Positions 16,894-24,685 of a DNA stretch of 42,145 bases are shown here, piece by piece; within the stretch, counting starts at the first letter, position 1, and each line of letters starts with the position of its first letter. Origin of the DNA: Paenibacillaceae bacterium ZCTH02-B3 (GTDB taxonomy: Bacteria; Bacillota; Bacilli; Paenibacillales; Paenibacillaceae); contig LZRV01000010.1 in assembly GCA_002159065.1 (NCBI GenBank), positions 1 through 42,145 of the forward strand. The letters run 5' to 3'. The notes below the pieces were generated by a model, which was not told the origin of the DNA, ran no database searches, and was given only the letters and a program-made list of their open reading frames with translations. Position numbers and translations under genes: made by a program.

Positions 16894-17811
16894 CTACTCG
16901 ACACCCGGCGCGGACTCCGGCTCCGTCACAGGCGGCAGCACGACGGGCGGCGCCTGGGCCGAGCCGCCGACGGGGTTTCCTTTATTGTCGTAGTAATACA
17001 GCGGCACATCCCCGGCCACCAGCACGTAGGTGAGGGGGATTTCCGTTTCGATGGTTTCCGCATGCCGGTCAAAGGGAATCACAATGGCGATATCGGTGCG
17101 GACGCGCAGGAACACCTCCACCAGCACATGGTTGATGCCGGCATTGTGCTGGCGGGTCTCCACTTGCGCCCTGACGGCGCCGATGGGATGGAACCGCACC
17201 GCCACCTGCGGTCCGACGGCGGAAAGCAGCGGGCTGTCGAGGGCGTGACCGAGGGGAATGCGCTCCGGCAGCCGCTCTTTTTCCCGCAGCACGTCCTGCA
17301 CGACACGGACCGTCTCCGCCGTAATGCGCATCTGTTCGCGATAATCGATCACAAATCCGGAGATGTCCCCTCGCGCGTTCGTCTGCCAGCGGATCAGTCC
17401 GCCCGCGGCGGCCTGCTCGGCGAAACGCGCGGCGATGGCGGTGTTGACCGCTTCGGTGGCGATTTGGGTGATTCGTGTCTTGGCGAGAAAAAACAACGGT
17501 TCTTTCATGCGGGCGTCAAAAAAACGAACCGCGGCGAGGATGGACATCCCGAAGGCGAGGAGACAGAGCAGGATCAGCTTCCCGCGGCTCATCCTCAGCC
17601 CGCCGGGCGGACGGACCGTCCGGATGCGCCTTGGGCGGACCGGAAGCCCGGAACGCCGGAAAACCGTCCTCCGCGAAGCGGAGCTCCGGCGCATGGCGCG
17701 TCGGGCAGGAATGAACCGCCGGGAGCCGGCCAACCGTAAAGGCCGCGGGACAAACCGCGCCCGCGGCGGCCATTTCAGCGCCGGGTTCGGCCTTCCCCAT
17801 CTGCGCCGCAT
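16894..17811 (-). CDS. yunB: Sporulation protein YunB with Arg-rich N-terminal extension
   Basis: 305 residues from ATG 17811, behind a clear GGGAGGGAGG site. Residues 1-73 are extremely rich in arginine and proline. The YunB part begins at MSRGKLILLC with one membrane anchor (~77-95), followed by the extracytoplasmic domain (ITQIATEAVNTAIA, VETRQHNAGINHVLVEVFLRV, VVAGDVPLYYYD). YunB is a mother-cell sporulation protein of unknown detail. Starting at Met74 would give the usual length, but I see no better ribosome site there. It is convergent with lytH. Confidence 0.88.
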   Translation of the reverse strand: MRRRWGRPNPALKWPPRARFVPRPLRLAGSRRFIPARRAMRRSSASRRTVFRRSGLPVRPRRIRTVRPPGGLRMSRGKLILLCLLAFGMSILAAVRFFDARMKEPLFFLAKTRITQIATEAVNTAIAARFAEQAAAGGLIRWQTNARGDISGFVIDYREQMRITAETVRVVQDVLREKERLPERIPLGHALDSPLLSAVGPQVAVRFHPIGAVRAQVETRQHNAGINHVLVEVFLRVRTDIAIVIPFDRHAETIETEIPLTYVLVAGDVPLYYYDNKGNPVGGSAQAPPVVLPPVTEPESAPGVE

Positions 17812-17859
17812 GCGCCTCCCTCCCGCCGGCCAGGATGGCCCTTGTTCTGCTCCATCTTT

Positions 17860-17922
17860 ATGCGGATCGCGGACAAATCAGAAGGCGGGGATTCATGCGG
17901 ATCGCGGGCCAATCAGAAGGCG
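17860..17922. repeat. Two 28-bp direct repeats, 35 bp apart
   Basis: Copies at 17860-17887 and 17895-17922 begin ATGCGGATCGCGG and end AATCAGAAGGCG, differing at two bases. They touch the 3' end of the broken cupin gene. Confidence 0.75.
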
Positions 17923-17937
17923 AGCGCAAGCGGCCGC

Positions 17938-18190
17938 TCACGTTCCCGCCATATCTTCGCGCACCGGCGTGAACGCATCCAGCAACGCCCCCGGGTCAGC
18001 GCCTTCGCCGAGTGCCGGGTTCCGCCGGGAATGATCAGCGACTCGCCGGCGTGCAGGCGCACGGGACGGCCGTCGAGACGATACTCGAATTCGCCTCTCA
18101 GGCAATAGGAAATCTGTTCGTGCGGGTGCGAATGCTCGGCGGATTCGGCGCCTTCCTCGAACTCCACTTCCATGATCATCAGCGCATGGT
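17938..18190 (-). pseudogene. Cupin-domain protein, frameshifted and N-terminally truncated
   Basis: The cupin metal-site motif is clear (EHSHPHEQISYCLRGEFEYRL, then GESLIIPGGTRHSA). After GTRHSAKA the open frame drifts into an Arg-rich, unrelated tail ending at 17913, while the expected C-terminus (PGALLDAFTPVREDM) is found in another frame ending at TGA 17938-17940; the break is near 18005. At the other end the gene lacks about the first 25-30 residues of usual relatives, and its upstream edge runs into a 16-bp AT-rich repeat (18199-18214). Both the frameshift and the missing start support a dead gene; a single-base sequencing error could explain the first but not the second. Confidence 0.75.
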
Positions 18191-18214
18191 GTAAAAACAT
18201 AAAAATTCCTGTCC

Positions 18215-18858
18215 TCAATTTCCATTCCCTTACAAAATCCGAAATCCCTTGCCCCTCAAGCCATCCAAGCCATTTTCACGTCAAAATCGGAATAAAAATT
18301 CTTGTCCACCCATGTGAGGTTTGAGGGGCAAGAAACTGGTAATACATGGAACAATTGTGAACAAAACGAGATAAAAATTATTGTCCTTGTGAGGGAGAAG
18401 GATTTGGTCAAGGGAGCAGGAATATGCTTGAACAAATGCTTGAGCTGAAGCTTGTGACAGGCTTGGATGCCCAGATCCAACGCCTTGCATCGCTCCTTTT
18501 GCCCCTGCCATTATTTTTACAAAGACCACGTTCCAAGTTCTACTTTTGATCGGCCTATTTTTTGATCAAATTCCCGTTCTACTTTTGGTTTATTTCCGCT
18601 GATCCTTGAAGGCTTCTTGATCCACCCCGCCTTCCTCAGCCCTTTTTCCTCACCCCAGCTCCAGAAGACTTTTTGCAAAAGTTCCGCACTATGCAGATAG
18701 CTTTTTACAAATCACCCGCACCATGAATACATCTTTTTACAAAAGTTACGTACTTTTTGATGTAAAAAGTCCAGCTTTCCTAGCTTTGGACATTAGAGGT
18801 GCAAATTCAATAAGCGATGGATCGCTCCATCGCTACGCATACACGCTTAAACGAAACC
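18215..18858. other. Gene-free AT-rich stretch with several small repeats
   Basis: No convincing coding frame. Besides the repeats above it holds two GTTCTACTTTTG copies (near 18536 and 18576), three imperfect ~33-bp copies starting CTTTTTRCAAA (near 18669, 18700, 18733), and a palindrome GCGATGGA/TCCATCGC near 18813-18832. Confidence 0.5.
18249..18332. repeat. 12-bp perfect inverted repeat with 60-base loop
   Basis: CTTGCCCCTCAA (18249-18260) pairs with TTGAGGGGCAAG (18321-18332). One of the 16-bp repeats lies inside the loop. Confidence 0.7.
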
Positions 18859-19044
18859 CTATGACTTGCAATTATTAATTCCCAAAACGGTATTTGCAGG
18901 ACAATAGCAGGTTGCCCCAGTAATAATGGGTGCTATGCCAAGCAACCCCCACCATTTTTTATTGTACAGTCCTGCGAGAAGAATACTGACTCCAACGGCA
19001 ATTCGAACCACTTGTTCCGTTTTTCCCACATTGCATTGCAACAC
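18859..19044 (-). CDS. DUF2892 (YgaP-like) small membrane protein
   Basis: 61 residues. The family pattern is complete: QCNVGKTEQVVRIAVGVSILLAGL (first helix), a WGLLGIAPIITGATCYCP second helix, and the end LGINNC. Start is GTG at 19044 or TTG at 19041, both behind AGGAGGGG; the frame continues upstream without another ribosome site. These two-helix proteins often accompany rhodanese or sulfide-handling genes; no such partner is seen here. It lies inside the AT-rich island and has lower GC than its neighbours, which suggests transfer. Confidence 0.85.
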   Translation of the reverse strand: MLQCNVGKTEQVVRIAVGVSILLAGLYNKKWWGLLGIAPIITGATCYCPANTVLGINNCKS

Positions 19045-19185
19045 GGACCCCTCCTTCCGAAGTTTTTGTTTATATCCAATGGTTTTCGACTTTATTACTA
19101 TGTGTGGTTTTGCCCTTTCACATACTTGGACAAAATCTGATGATTCGGAAAATGTACGGAAATCCTTTATGCCGCGGCGGACGAA

Positions 19186-19237
19186 AAAAAAGACTGTACC
19201 ATGATCGAGATCAAACCTGATCATTTTCCAGTCTTTG
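19186..19237 (-). terminator. Long hairpin with T run, terminator-like on the minus strand
   Basis: AAAGACTG ... CAGTCTTT with an inner ATGATC/GATCAT pairing forms a two-part stem of about 50 bases, followed on the minus strand by a run of T. It would end transcripts coming from the methyltransferase gene at 19493. Bases 19304-19492 contain no supported gene. Confidence 0.6.
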
Positions 19238-19492
19238 GTCGATTCATGGGCACTAATTTTTATCTCTGGACAATTATTTTTATTCACGGACAGGAATTTT
19301 TATTTGGGGAAACATGGCCGGGCGGATGAATCCGGCGCCTCACGCCGGGCTCGACGTTTTCCCACGTTCCGATTTGCGCCATTTCCGTTCCTCCCTGTTC
19401 CGCCATGGATGCACCATGCCGGATGGATTTTCACACAGCCATTCATGGTCGGGACCGTTGTGGGTCCGCCATAACCGTGCCAAGCCCGGCCA

Positions 19493-20305
19493 TCAATGTT
19501 GATTCAGGGAAATACGCGCCCGCATCGCCTCGAACAGAAGCACCGTGGCGGCCATCGCCGCGTTCAGCGACTCCGCCCGGCCGCGCATGGGAATCCGGAC
19601 GCATTCGTCCAGCAGCGCGGCAGCCTGCGGGGAAAGGCCTTCCGACTCGTTGCCCAGAAGGAGCCAGATGCCTCCGCTCCAGTCGCATTCGTAGCATGTC
19701 CTCTGCGCGCGGGGGGATGAACCGATCAGGCGAAATCCCCGGGCCTTCGCCTCGGAAAGCAGCTGCGCCAAATCTCCCTCGAGGACGGGCAGGTGAAACA
19801 GCGATCCCATCGTGGCGCGCACGGCCTTCGGGCTGAAGGGATCGGCGCTTCCCCGCCCGACGACGACCGCGTCGGCGCCGGCGGCGTCGGCGCTGCGGAT
19901 GATGGTGCCGACGTTGCCGGGATCGCGCAGCCCGTCGAGGACAATCACCAGGGCGCCGGGCCGGAACAGGGCGTCCGGATCCGCCGGGCGCTTGCGCACG
20001 ACGGCAAATACGGGGGGCGGGGAATCGGTGGCGGCGCATTTGGCCATGACCTCTTCGGACGCCCGGACGATTTCCCCCGCCGCGGCGGCAAGCCCGCGGT
20101 CCAGCTCCGCGGGCCAGCCCCGCCCGTCGTCATAGACGATGGCCTCCACCTTCTCGCCGGATTCCAACGCTTCCCTGACCAAATGCGCCCCCTCGGCGAG
20201 AAAAGCGCCGTGGCGGTCGCGGTATTTCTTGTGCTGCAACGAGGCCCAGCGCTTCGCTTTGGCGTTTTGCGGCGAAGTGACAATCGTTTCGCGGACGGTA
20301 CTCAT
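19493..20305 (-). CDS. TrmH/SpoU-family RNA 2'-O-methyltransferase (YsgA-like)
   Basis: 270 residues. N-terminal substrate-binding part (NAKAKRWASLQHKKYRDRHGAFLAEG) followed by the SPOUT domain with its three motifs: DGLRDPGNVGTIIRSADA, LLLGNESEGLSP and IPMRGRAESLNAAMAATVLLFEA. The family methylates ribose 2'-OH in rRNA or tRNA using SAM; the exact target cannot be read from sequence. It lies 12 bases downstream of the ktr gene on the same strand, a usual Paenibacillaceae arrangement. Confidence 0.93.
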   Translation of the reverse strand: MSTVRETIVTSPQNAKAKRWASLQHKKYRDRHGAFLAEGAHLVREALESGEKVEAIVYDDGRGWPAELDRGLAAAAGEIVRASEEVMAKCAATDSPPPVFAVVRKRPADPDALFRPGALVIVLDGLRDPGNVGTIIRSADAAGADAVVVGRGSADPFSPKAVRATMGSLFHLPVLEGDLAQLLSEAKARGFRLIGSSPRAQRTCYECDWSGGIWLLLGNESEGLSPQAAALLDECVRIPMRGRAESLNAAMAATVLLFEAMRARISLNQH

Positions 20306-20317
20306 GCCCCGGCGACC

Positions 20318-20983
20318 TCAGCTTTCCGCGTAGCTTCTCTCAAGCCGGTGCAGATCCTGATTGCGGCCGACGATGACCAGCACGTCGCCTTCCCGGATCA
20401 AATCTTCCGCGCCGGGCGAAATGTTCATCCGGTTGCCGGTCTTGATGGCCAGCACGCTGCAGCCGAATTCCGCCCGGATGCCGAGTTCCCGCAGATTCCT
20501 GCCGATCATGCCCGAAGCGGCTTCCATTTCCACGATGCCGTATTCGGGCGACAGTTCGATATGTTCCAGGATATTGGGCGATATCAGTTGATGCGCGACG
20601 CGCAGACCCATGTCCCGCTCGGGGAAGATGACCCGGTCGGCCCCGATCCTGGCCAGCACCTTGCCGTGCAGGTCGTTCTGCGCCTTCGCCACCAGCCGGG
20701 GAACGCCAAGCTCCTTCAGGATGAGCGTGGTCAGGATGCTCGCCTGGATGTCGCTGCCGATGGCGACGACCACCACGTCGAAATTGCGGAGGCCGAGCGC
20801 CCTGAGCGTCTCCTCGTCGGTGGAATCCGCGGTGACGGCCTGGGTGACGATGTGCGCCAGGCTTTGCACGCGTTCGGAATTGTTGTCGATGGCCAGCACT
20901 TCGTATTTCATCTCGGACAAAAAGCGGGCCACGCTGGACCCGAAACGGCCGAGGCCGATGACGGCGAACTGTTTTTTGGGCAT
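20318..20983 (-). CDS. Ktr/Trk potassium uptake regulatory subunit (KtrA/KtrC type)
   Basis: 221 residues from ATG 20983 behind TGGAGG. N-terminal RCK_N Rossmann domain (FAVIGLGRFGSSVA, acidic LAIDNN) for NAD/ATP and a C-terminal RCK_C domain. It would gate a KtrB/KtrD channel for potassium uptake. The membrane partner is not in the window. KtrA and KtrC cannot be separated by eye. Confidence 0.92.
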   Translation of the reverse strand: MPKKQFAVIGLGRFGSSVARFLSEMKYEVLAIDNNSERVQSLAHIVTQAVTADSTDEETLRALGLRNFDVVVVAIGSDIQASILTTLILKELGVPRLVAKAQNDLHGKVLARIGADRVIFPERDMGLRVAHQLISPNILEHIELSPEYGIVEMEAASGMIGRNLRELGIRAEFGCSVLAIKTGNRMNISPGAEDLIREGDVLVIVGRNQDLHRLERSYAES

Positions 20984-21156
20984 TCGGGAAAAACCTCCAG
21001 GGGACAATTCGTTCCCATTATATCACAGCGGCTGGCCGCCCGGGACGGGCTCCGCAACCGTGGCCGGACGCCGCGAACGGCCGTCCGGGATATCACGGGT
21101 CGTGCCTGCGCATGCTAAGGCAGGAACTTTTCGCCAAGCCAGGGGAGGCTGAAGCC

Positions 21157-21396
21157 TTGAATCTGAACCTTCGCCAGGCGATTATCAACCGCATGAAAAA
21201 CAAAAGCGAAGCGGAGCTTCGCGAGATCATCGAGGATTCCGTCGGCAACACCGAAATGACCCTGCCGGGCCTGGGCGTGCTGTTCGAGCGGATCTGGCGG
21301 GACAGCGGAAACGAAGAACGGGAAAGGATGGTCTCCGTCCTGCATCAAAGCCTGGCCGGCGACCAGGCGCCGCCTCGGCCGGATGCGCGCCATTAG
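21157..21396 (+). CDS. sspI: Small acid-soluble spore protein SspI
   Basis: 79 residues from a TTG at 21157 behind AGGGGAGG. The match to SspI is clear: MNLNLRQAIINRMKN, then DSVGNTEMTLPGLGVLFERIWR. It is a minor spore-core protein made in the forespore. The C-terminal ~12 residues (APPRPDARH) extend beyond the B. subtilis protein. It is divergent from the ktr gene and convergent with phnM. Confidence 0.93.
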   Translation: MNLNLRQAIINRMKNKSEAELREIIEDSVGNTEMTLPGLGVLFERIWRDSGNEERERMVSVLHQSLAGDQAPPRPDARH

Positions 21397-21416
21397 AACA
21401 TGCGACGCCGCGGACG

Positions 21417-22604
21417 TCAGAAATTGCCGTCATGACCGGACATGTCCCGGCTCTCATGGACGACGGCGCCATTTACCGCGGTGCAGACGACGAGCGGCCA
21501 GCCGCGCACTTCCCGCACGACGATGAGATCGGCGCGTTTGCCGGGCTCGAGGGATCCGACCTCGACGTCCCGTCCGATTGCCCGGGCGGGATGGAGGCTG
21601 GCCAGGGCCGCCGCCTCGTGCAAGGGCATCCCGTGCCGGTGCAGGATGAACAACGCGTGCAAGAGGGAAGCGGGATGGTAGTCGGAGCAAAGAATGTTGG
21701 CTGCGCCGGCCATCACCGCGTCGAAGGCCCTGAGATTCCCGTCGTGGGAGCCGCCGCGCACCACGTTGGGCGCGCCGACCGCCACGTCCAGGCCTCGCCG
21801 GCGGGCATAAGCCGCCGTTTCCAGATCGAGGGGAAATTCGCAGATACGCGCGCGGAACGAAAGCGATTTTTCCACCGCCGCATGGGAATCGTCGTCATGG
21901 GACGCGACGGTCACGCCCCGCGCCGCGGCGGCGTCGGTCAGTTCCCGCAGCCGGTCCGGGTCCACCTGCCGCCTCCGCTCCTGCAGTTCCTCCACAACCC
22001 TGGCGGCCTCGTCCGCGGTGATGCCCTGGTTTTTCATGATGTAGCGTTCAAAGGAACCCGGCTTTTTGTACTGGCCCACGCCGGGCGCGTGATCCATCAG
22101 GGAGAACAGGTCCACGGCGCCTTCCCCGATCAGCCGCCTGGCCAGGGAAAAGCCCGCCAGGTTCGACACCTCGTAACGCAGATGAATGCCGTGGCGGATC
22201 ATCGCCCGCTCCTTGCGAAGCGTCAGGATGCATCCCACCATCTCTTCGACCAGATGCTGCCCGCGCAGGCTGAGGCCGGTGCCCACCGACAGGGAATGCA
22301 GCATGGTCGTGATGCCGTGTCCGGCCAGCTTCTTTTCAAATTCCAGAAACGCAAGTTCCAGCGGAAACAGCGTGTTCGGCCGCGGTTCCGCTTCCTTCTC
22401 GATGGCGTCGCAATGGAGATCGACGAGACCGGGCAGCACCCATTTGCCGGAGGCGTCCACGATCCGGTCGTCCGGCCGGCTCCCCGCATCCCGGGCGGCA
22501 TCGGGGCCGATGGCCTTGATGCGCCCGTCTTCGCACGCCAGATCCGTTTCCGTCACCCCGTCCGGCAAAACGACCTTTCCTCCGCACACGAACAACCGGC
22601 CCAT
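21417..22604 (-). CDS. phnM: PhnM: alpha-D-ribose 1-methylphosphonate 5-triphosphate diphosphatase
   Basis: 395 residues of the amidohydrolase superfamily. The first metal site is LVDLHCDAIEKE (His64, Asp66; the HCD is typical of PhnM rather than HxH), with later blocks VASHDDDSH, GAPNVVRGGSHDGN and CSDYHPASLL matching PhnM. In the C-P lyase pathway it releases pyrophosphate. The usual partners (phnGHIJKL) are absent on both sides: the neighbours are sspI and prfC. Either the rest of the operon lies elsewhere or this copy works outside C-P lyase. Confidence 0.93.
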   Translation of the reverse strand: MGRLFVCGGKVVLPDGVTETDLACEDGRIKAIGPDAARDAGSRPDDRIVDASGKWVLPGLVDLHCDAIEKEAEPRPNTLFPLELAFLEFEKKLAGHGITTMLHSLSVGTGLSLRGQHLVEEMVGCILTLRKERAMIRHGIHLRYEVSNLAGFSLARRLIGEGAVDLFSLMDHAPGVGQYKKPGSFERYIMKNQGITADEAARVVEELQERRRQVDPDRLRELTDAAAARGVTVASHDDDSHAAVEKSLSFRARICEFPLDLETAAYARRRGLDVAVGAPNVVRGGSHDGNLRAFDAVMAGAANILCSDYHPASLLHALFILHRHGMPLHEAAALASLHPARAIGRDVEVGSLEPGKRADLIVVREVRGWPLVVCTAVNGAVVHESRDMSGHDGNF

Positions 22605-22730
22605 TTTCCGACACGTCTTCCTTCCTGTCCGAATGGCTTGTTGTTCCCATTGTAACCGGAGGCGCCGCGCGGGACAACGGCAACCCTTCTGAGCGGGGAC
22701 GCGGCTTGCCCCCGCCGCCGGGCTTCCGCC

Positions 22731-24323
22731 TTAGGGAGCCGTCTCCAGGAAACGGGCGTCTGGCATCCGCTCCATCGCCGTGCGCATCGCATATTCGTTT
22801 TCGAACAGCGCCACGGGGTTGCCGTCCTTGTCCCGGACCAGGGTCGAGTTGATCCGGAACAGGCCGGGATCCACCTTCTCCGCCGCCACCCAGCGGGCGA
22901 ACCGGTAGGGAATGCGCGTCAGCTCCAGCTCCACGCCATACTCGTGCTTCATCCGGTACTCGAACACGTCGAACTGCAGCTGCCCGACAACGCCCAGGAT
23001 GGTCTCTTCGACGGGACCGGCCGTGCGGAACACCTGCACCGTGCCTTCCTCCGCCAGCTGCGCCAGCCCTTTCTGATACTGCTTGTGTTTCATGGCGTTC
23101 TTCATCGTCAGCTTGGCGAACAGTTCCGGGGAAAACGTGGGCAGTTCCTCGAAGACCACGTCCCGTCCCTCGCTCAGGCTGTCCCCAAGCCGGAATATGC
23201 CCGGGTCGAACAGACCGACGATGTCCCCGGGATACGCCTCTTCCACGATTTCCCGCTCCTGCGCCAAAAACTGCTGCGGCTGCGCCAGCTTGATCTCCCG
23301 GCCCGCCCGCACGTGGCGGACGGTCATGCCCCTCCGGAACCGCCCCGAACAAATGCGCAGAAACGCGATCCGGTCGCGGTGCTGCGGGTTCATGTTGGCC
23401 TGGATTTTGAAAATGTACCCCGAAAACTTCCCGTCCGTCGGCTCCACCGGTCCGTCCGCGCTCTTTCGGGGTCCGGGCGGGGGCGCCAGGCGCAGGAAGT
23501 TTTCCAGAAACGTCCGGACCCCGAAGTTGTTGATGGCGCTGCCGAAAAAGACCGGCGTCAGCTCCCCGGCCAGCACCTTCGCATGGTCGAAGGGATCGCC
23601 GGCGACGTCCAACAGCTCCAGTTCCTGGGCCAGCTGCTCCGCCAGCGCTTCGCCGGCCACTTCGCGGATCGCCGGATCATCGCCGCCCTGCACGGGGATC
23701 ACGCGTATGCCGCGCCGTTCGCCTTCCTCGTAAAGCTCCACCCGCTTTTCCATGCGGTCGTACACGCCGCGAAGCGAACGCCCCATGCCGATGGGCCAGT
23801 TCATCGGCACCGAACGGATGCCGAGCACGCGCTCGATCTCTTCCAGGAGGTCCAGCGGCGGCCTGCCTTCCCGGTCCAGCTTGTTGATAAAGGTGAAAAT
23901 GGGAATGCCGCGCCGCCGGCACACCTGGAACAGCTTGATCGTCTGGGCTTCGACGCCCTTGGCGCAGTCGATGAGCATCACCGCGCTGTCGGCCGCCGTG
24001 AGGGTGCGGTACGTGTCTTCGCTGAAATCCTGGTGGCCCGGGGTGTCGAGAATGTTGACGCGATACCCGTTGTATTCGAAATGCATCACCGAAGACGTGA
24101 CGGAAATGCCCCGCTGCTTCTCGATCTCCATCCAGTCGCTGGTGGCAAAACGGGCCGCCTTGCGCGCCTTGACCGCGCCGGCGAGATGGATTGCCCCGCC
24201 GAACAGAAGCAATTTCTCCGTCAGCGTCGTTTTCCCCGCGTCGGGGTGGGAAATGATCGCGAAGGTGCGGCGCCTCGCCACTTCCTTCCGGATCGTATCG
24301 TCAGCCGTTGCCAAGCCTGTCAT
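22731..24323 (-). CDS. prfC: Peptide chain release factor 3
   Basis: 530 residues, the family length. GTPase motifs: ISHPDAGKTTLTE (G1, ~24-36), DTPGHQDF (G3, ~93) and NKLDRE (G4, ~147). The RF3-specific regions follow (FKIQANMNPQHRDRIAFLRICSG, VVGQLQFDVFEYR). It removes RF1/RF2 from the ribosome after peptide release. RF3 is not universal in Firmicutes, but this sequence is clearly RF3 rather than EF-G. Starts at ATG behind GGAAAGGA; appears to be a single-gene unit. Confidence 0.96.
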   Translation of the reverse strand: MTGLATADDTIRKEVARRRTFAIISHPDAGKTTLTEKLLLFGGAIHLAGAVKARKAARFATSDWMEIEKQRGISVTSSVMHFEYNGYRVNILDTPGHQDFSEDTYRTLTAADSAVMLIDCAKGVEAQTIKLFQVCRRRGIPIFTFINKLDREGRPPLDLLEEIERVLGIRSVPMNWPIGMGRSLRGVYDRMEKRVELYEEGERRGIRVIPVQGGDDPAIREVAGEALAEQLAQELELLDVAGDPFDHAKVLAGELTPVFFGSAINNFGVRTFLENFLRLAPPPGPRKSADGPVEPTDGKFSGYIFKIQANMNPQHRDRIAFLRICSGRFRRGMTVRHVRAGREIKLAQPQQFLAQEREIVEEAYPGDIVGLFDPGIFRLGDSLSEGRDVVFEELPTFSPELFAKLTMKNAMKHKQYQKGLAQLAEEGTVQVFRTAGPVEETILGVVGQLQFDVFEYRMKHEYGVELELTRIPYRFARWVAAEKVDPGLFRINSTLVRDKDGNPVALFENEYAMRTAMERMPDARFLETAP

Positions 24324-24425
24324 CGCCGTTCCTTTCCGTCAAAGCATAACAGACATCATTATACTATCAACGGCCGGATCGCGCAGCTTTTTTGAGATCA
24401 TGCGCGCTTCCGTTTTCCTCCTCAA

Positions 24426-24460
24426 TAAAAAAACGGGTTCTTGCAAACGGCTTGAACCCG
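24426..24460 (-). terminator. Terminator downstream of the cyclase gene
   Basis: On the minus strand CGGGTTC ... GAACCCG is followed by TTTTTTTATT. It lies beyond the palindromic repeats and would end the transcript of the 24686-25306 gene. Confidence 0.7.
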
Positions 24461-24485
24461 ATGAATCGTACGCGCGCAAATTTTT

Positions 24486-24675
24486 ACGGACATACAGTCC
24501 GTTAGCGTGGTCCGAACCTGGTCACTTGAAACCTAACGGACATACAGTCCGTTAGAGGGCGGCGTTCCGCTTTGCAATCGTTTTCTTCAAAGTCCGAAGC
24601 CGCTCCAATGGACCAGATGTCCGTTAGAATTTCCGGCGTACCGGATTTCGCCGGCTAACGGACCAGATGTCCGTT
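24486..24675. repeat. Four ~22-bp palindromic repeats (TAACGGAC/GTCCGTTA family)
   Basis: Copies at 24486-24505, 24533-24555, ~24609-24627 and 24655-24675. Arms are TAACGGAC and GTCCGTTA; the first two have loop ATACA, the last two CAGAT. They fill the 362-base gap between prfC and the cyclase gene, where I see no coding sequence. Similar dispersed palindromes are known from Paenibacillus-type genomes. Confidence 0.85.
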
Positions 24676-24685
24676 GCGGTCCGTC

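Larger units (their letters stand above)
18199..19303. repeat. AT-rich island bounded by a perfect 16-bp inverted repeat, three related copies per side
   Basis: ATAAAAATTCCTGTCC at 18199-18214 is the exact reverse complement of GGACAGGAATTTTTAT at 19288-19303. Related copies: left side 18292-18307 and 18371-18386 (same orientation as 18199); right side 19248-19263 and 19268-19283 (same as 19288), the right three spaced exactly 20 bases apart. The island is much richer in A+T than the rest of the window and holds one gene (DUF2892). Confidence 0.7.

Noticed and set aside
18256..18529. Two short overlapping minus-strand frames in the AT-rich island
   Set aside because: They include the inverted repeats, have no ribosome site, and share no pattern with known proteins.
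24486..24675. Possible CRISPR array
   Set aside because: Only four palindromic copies, with irregular spacing and variable loops; no cas gene in the window.
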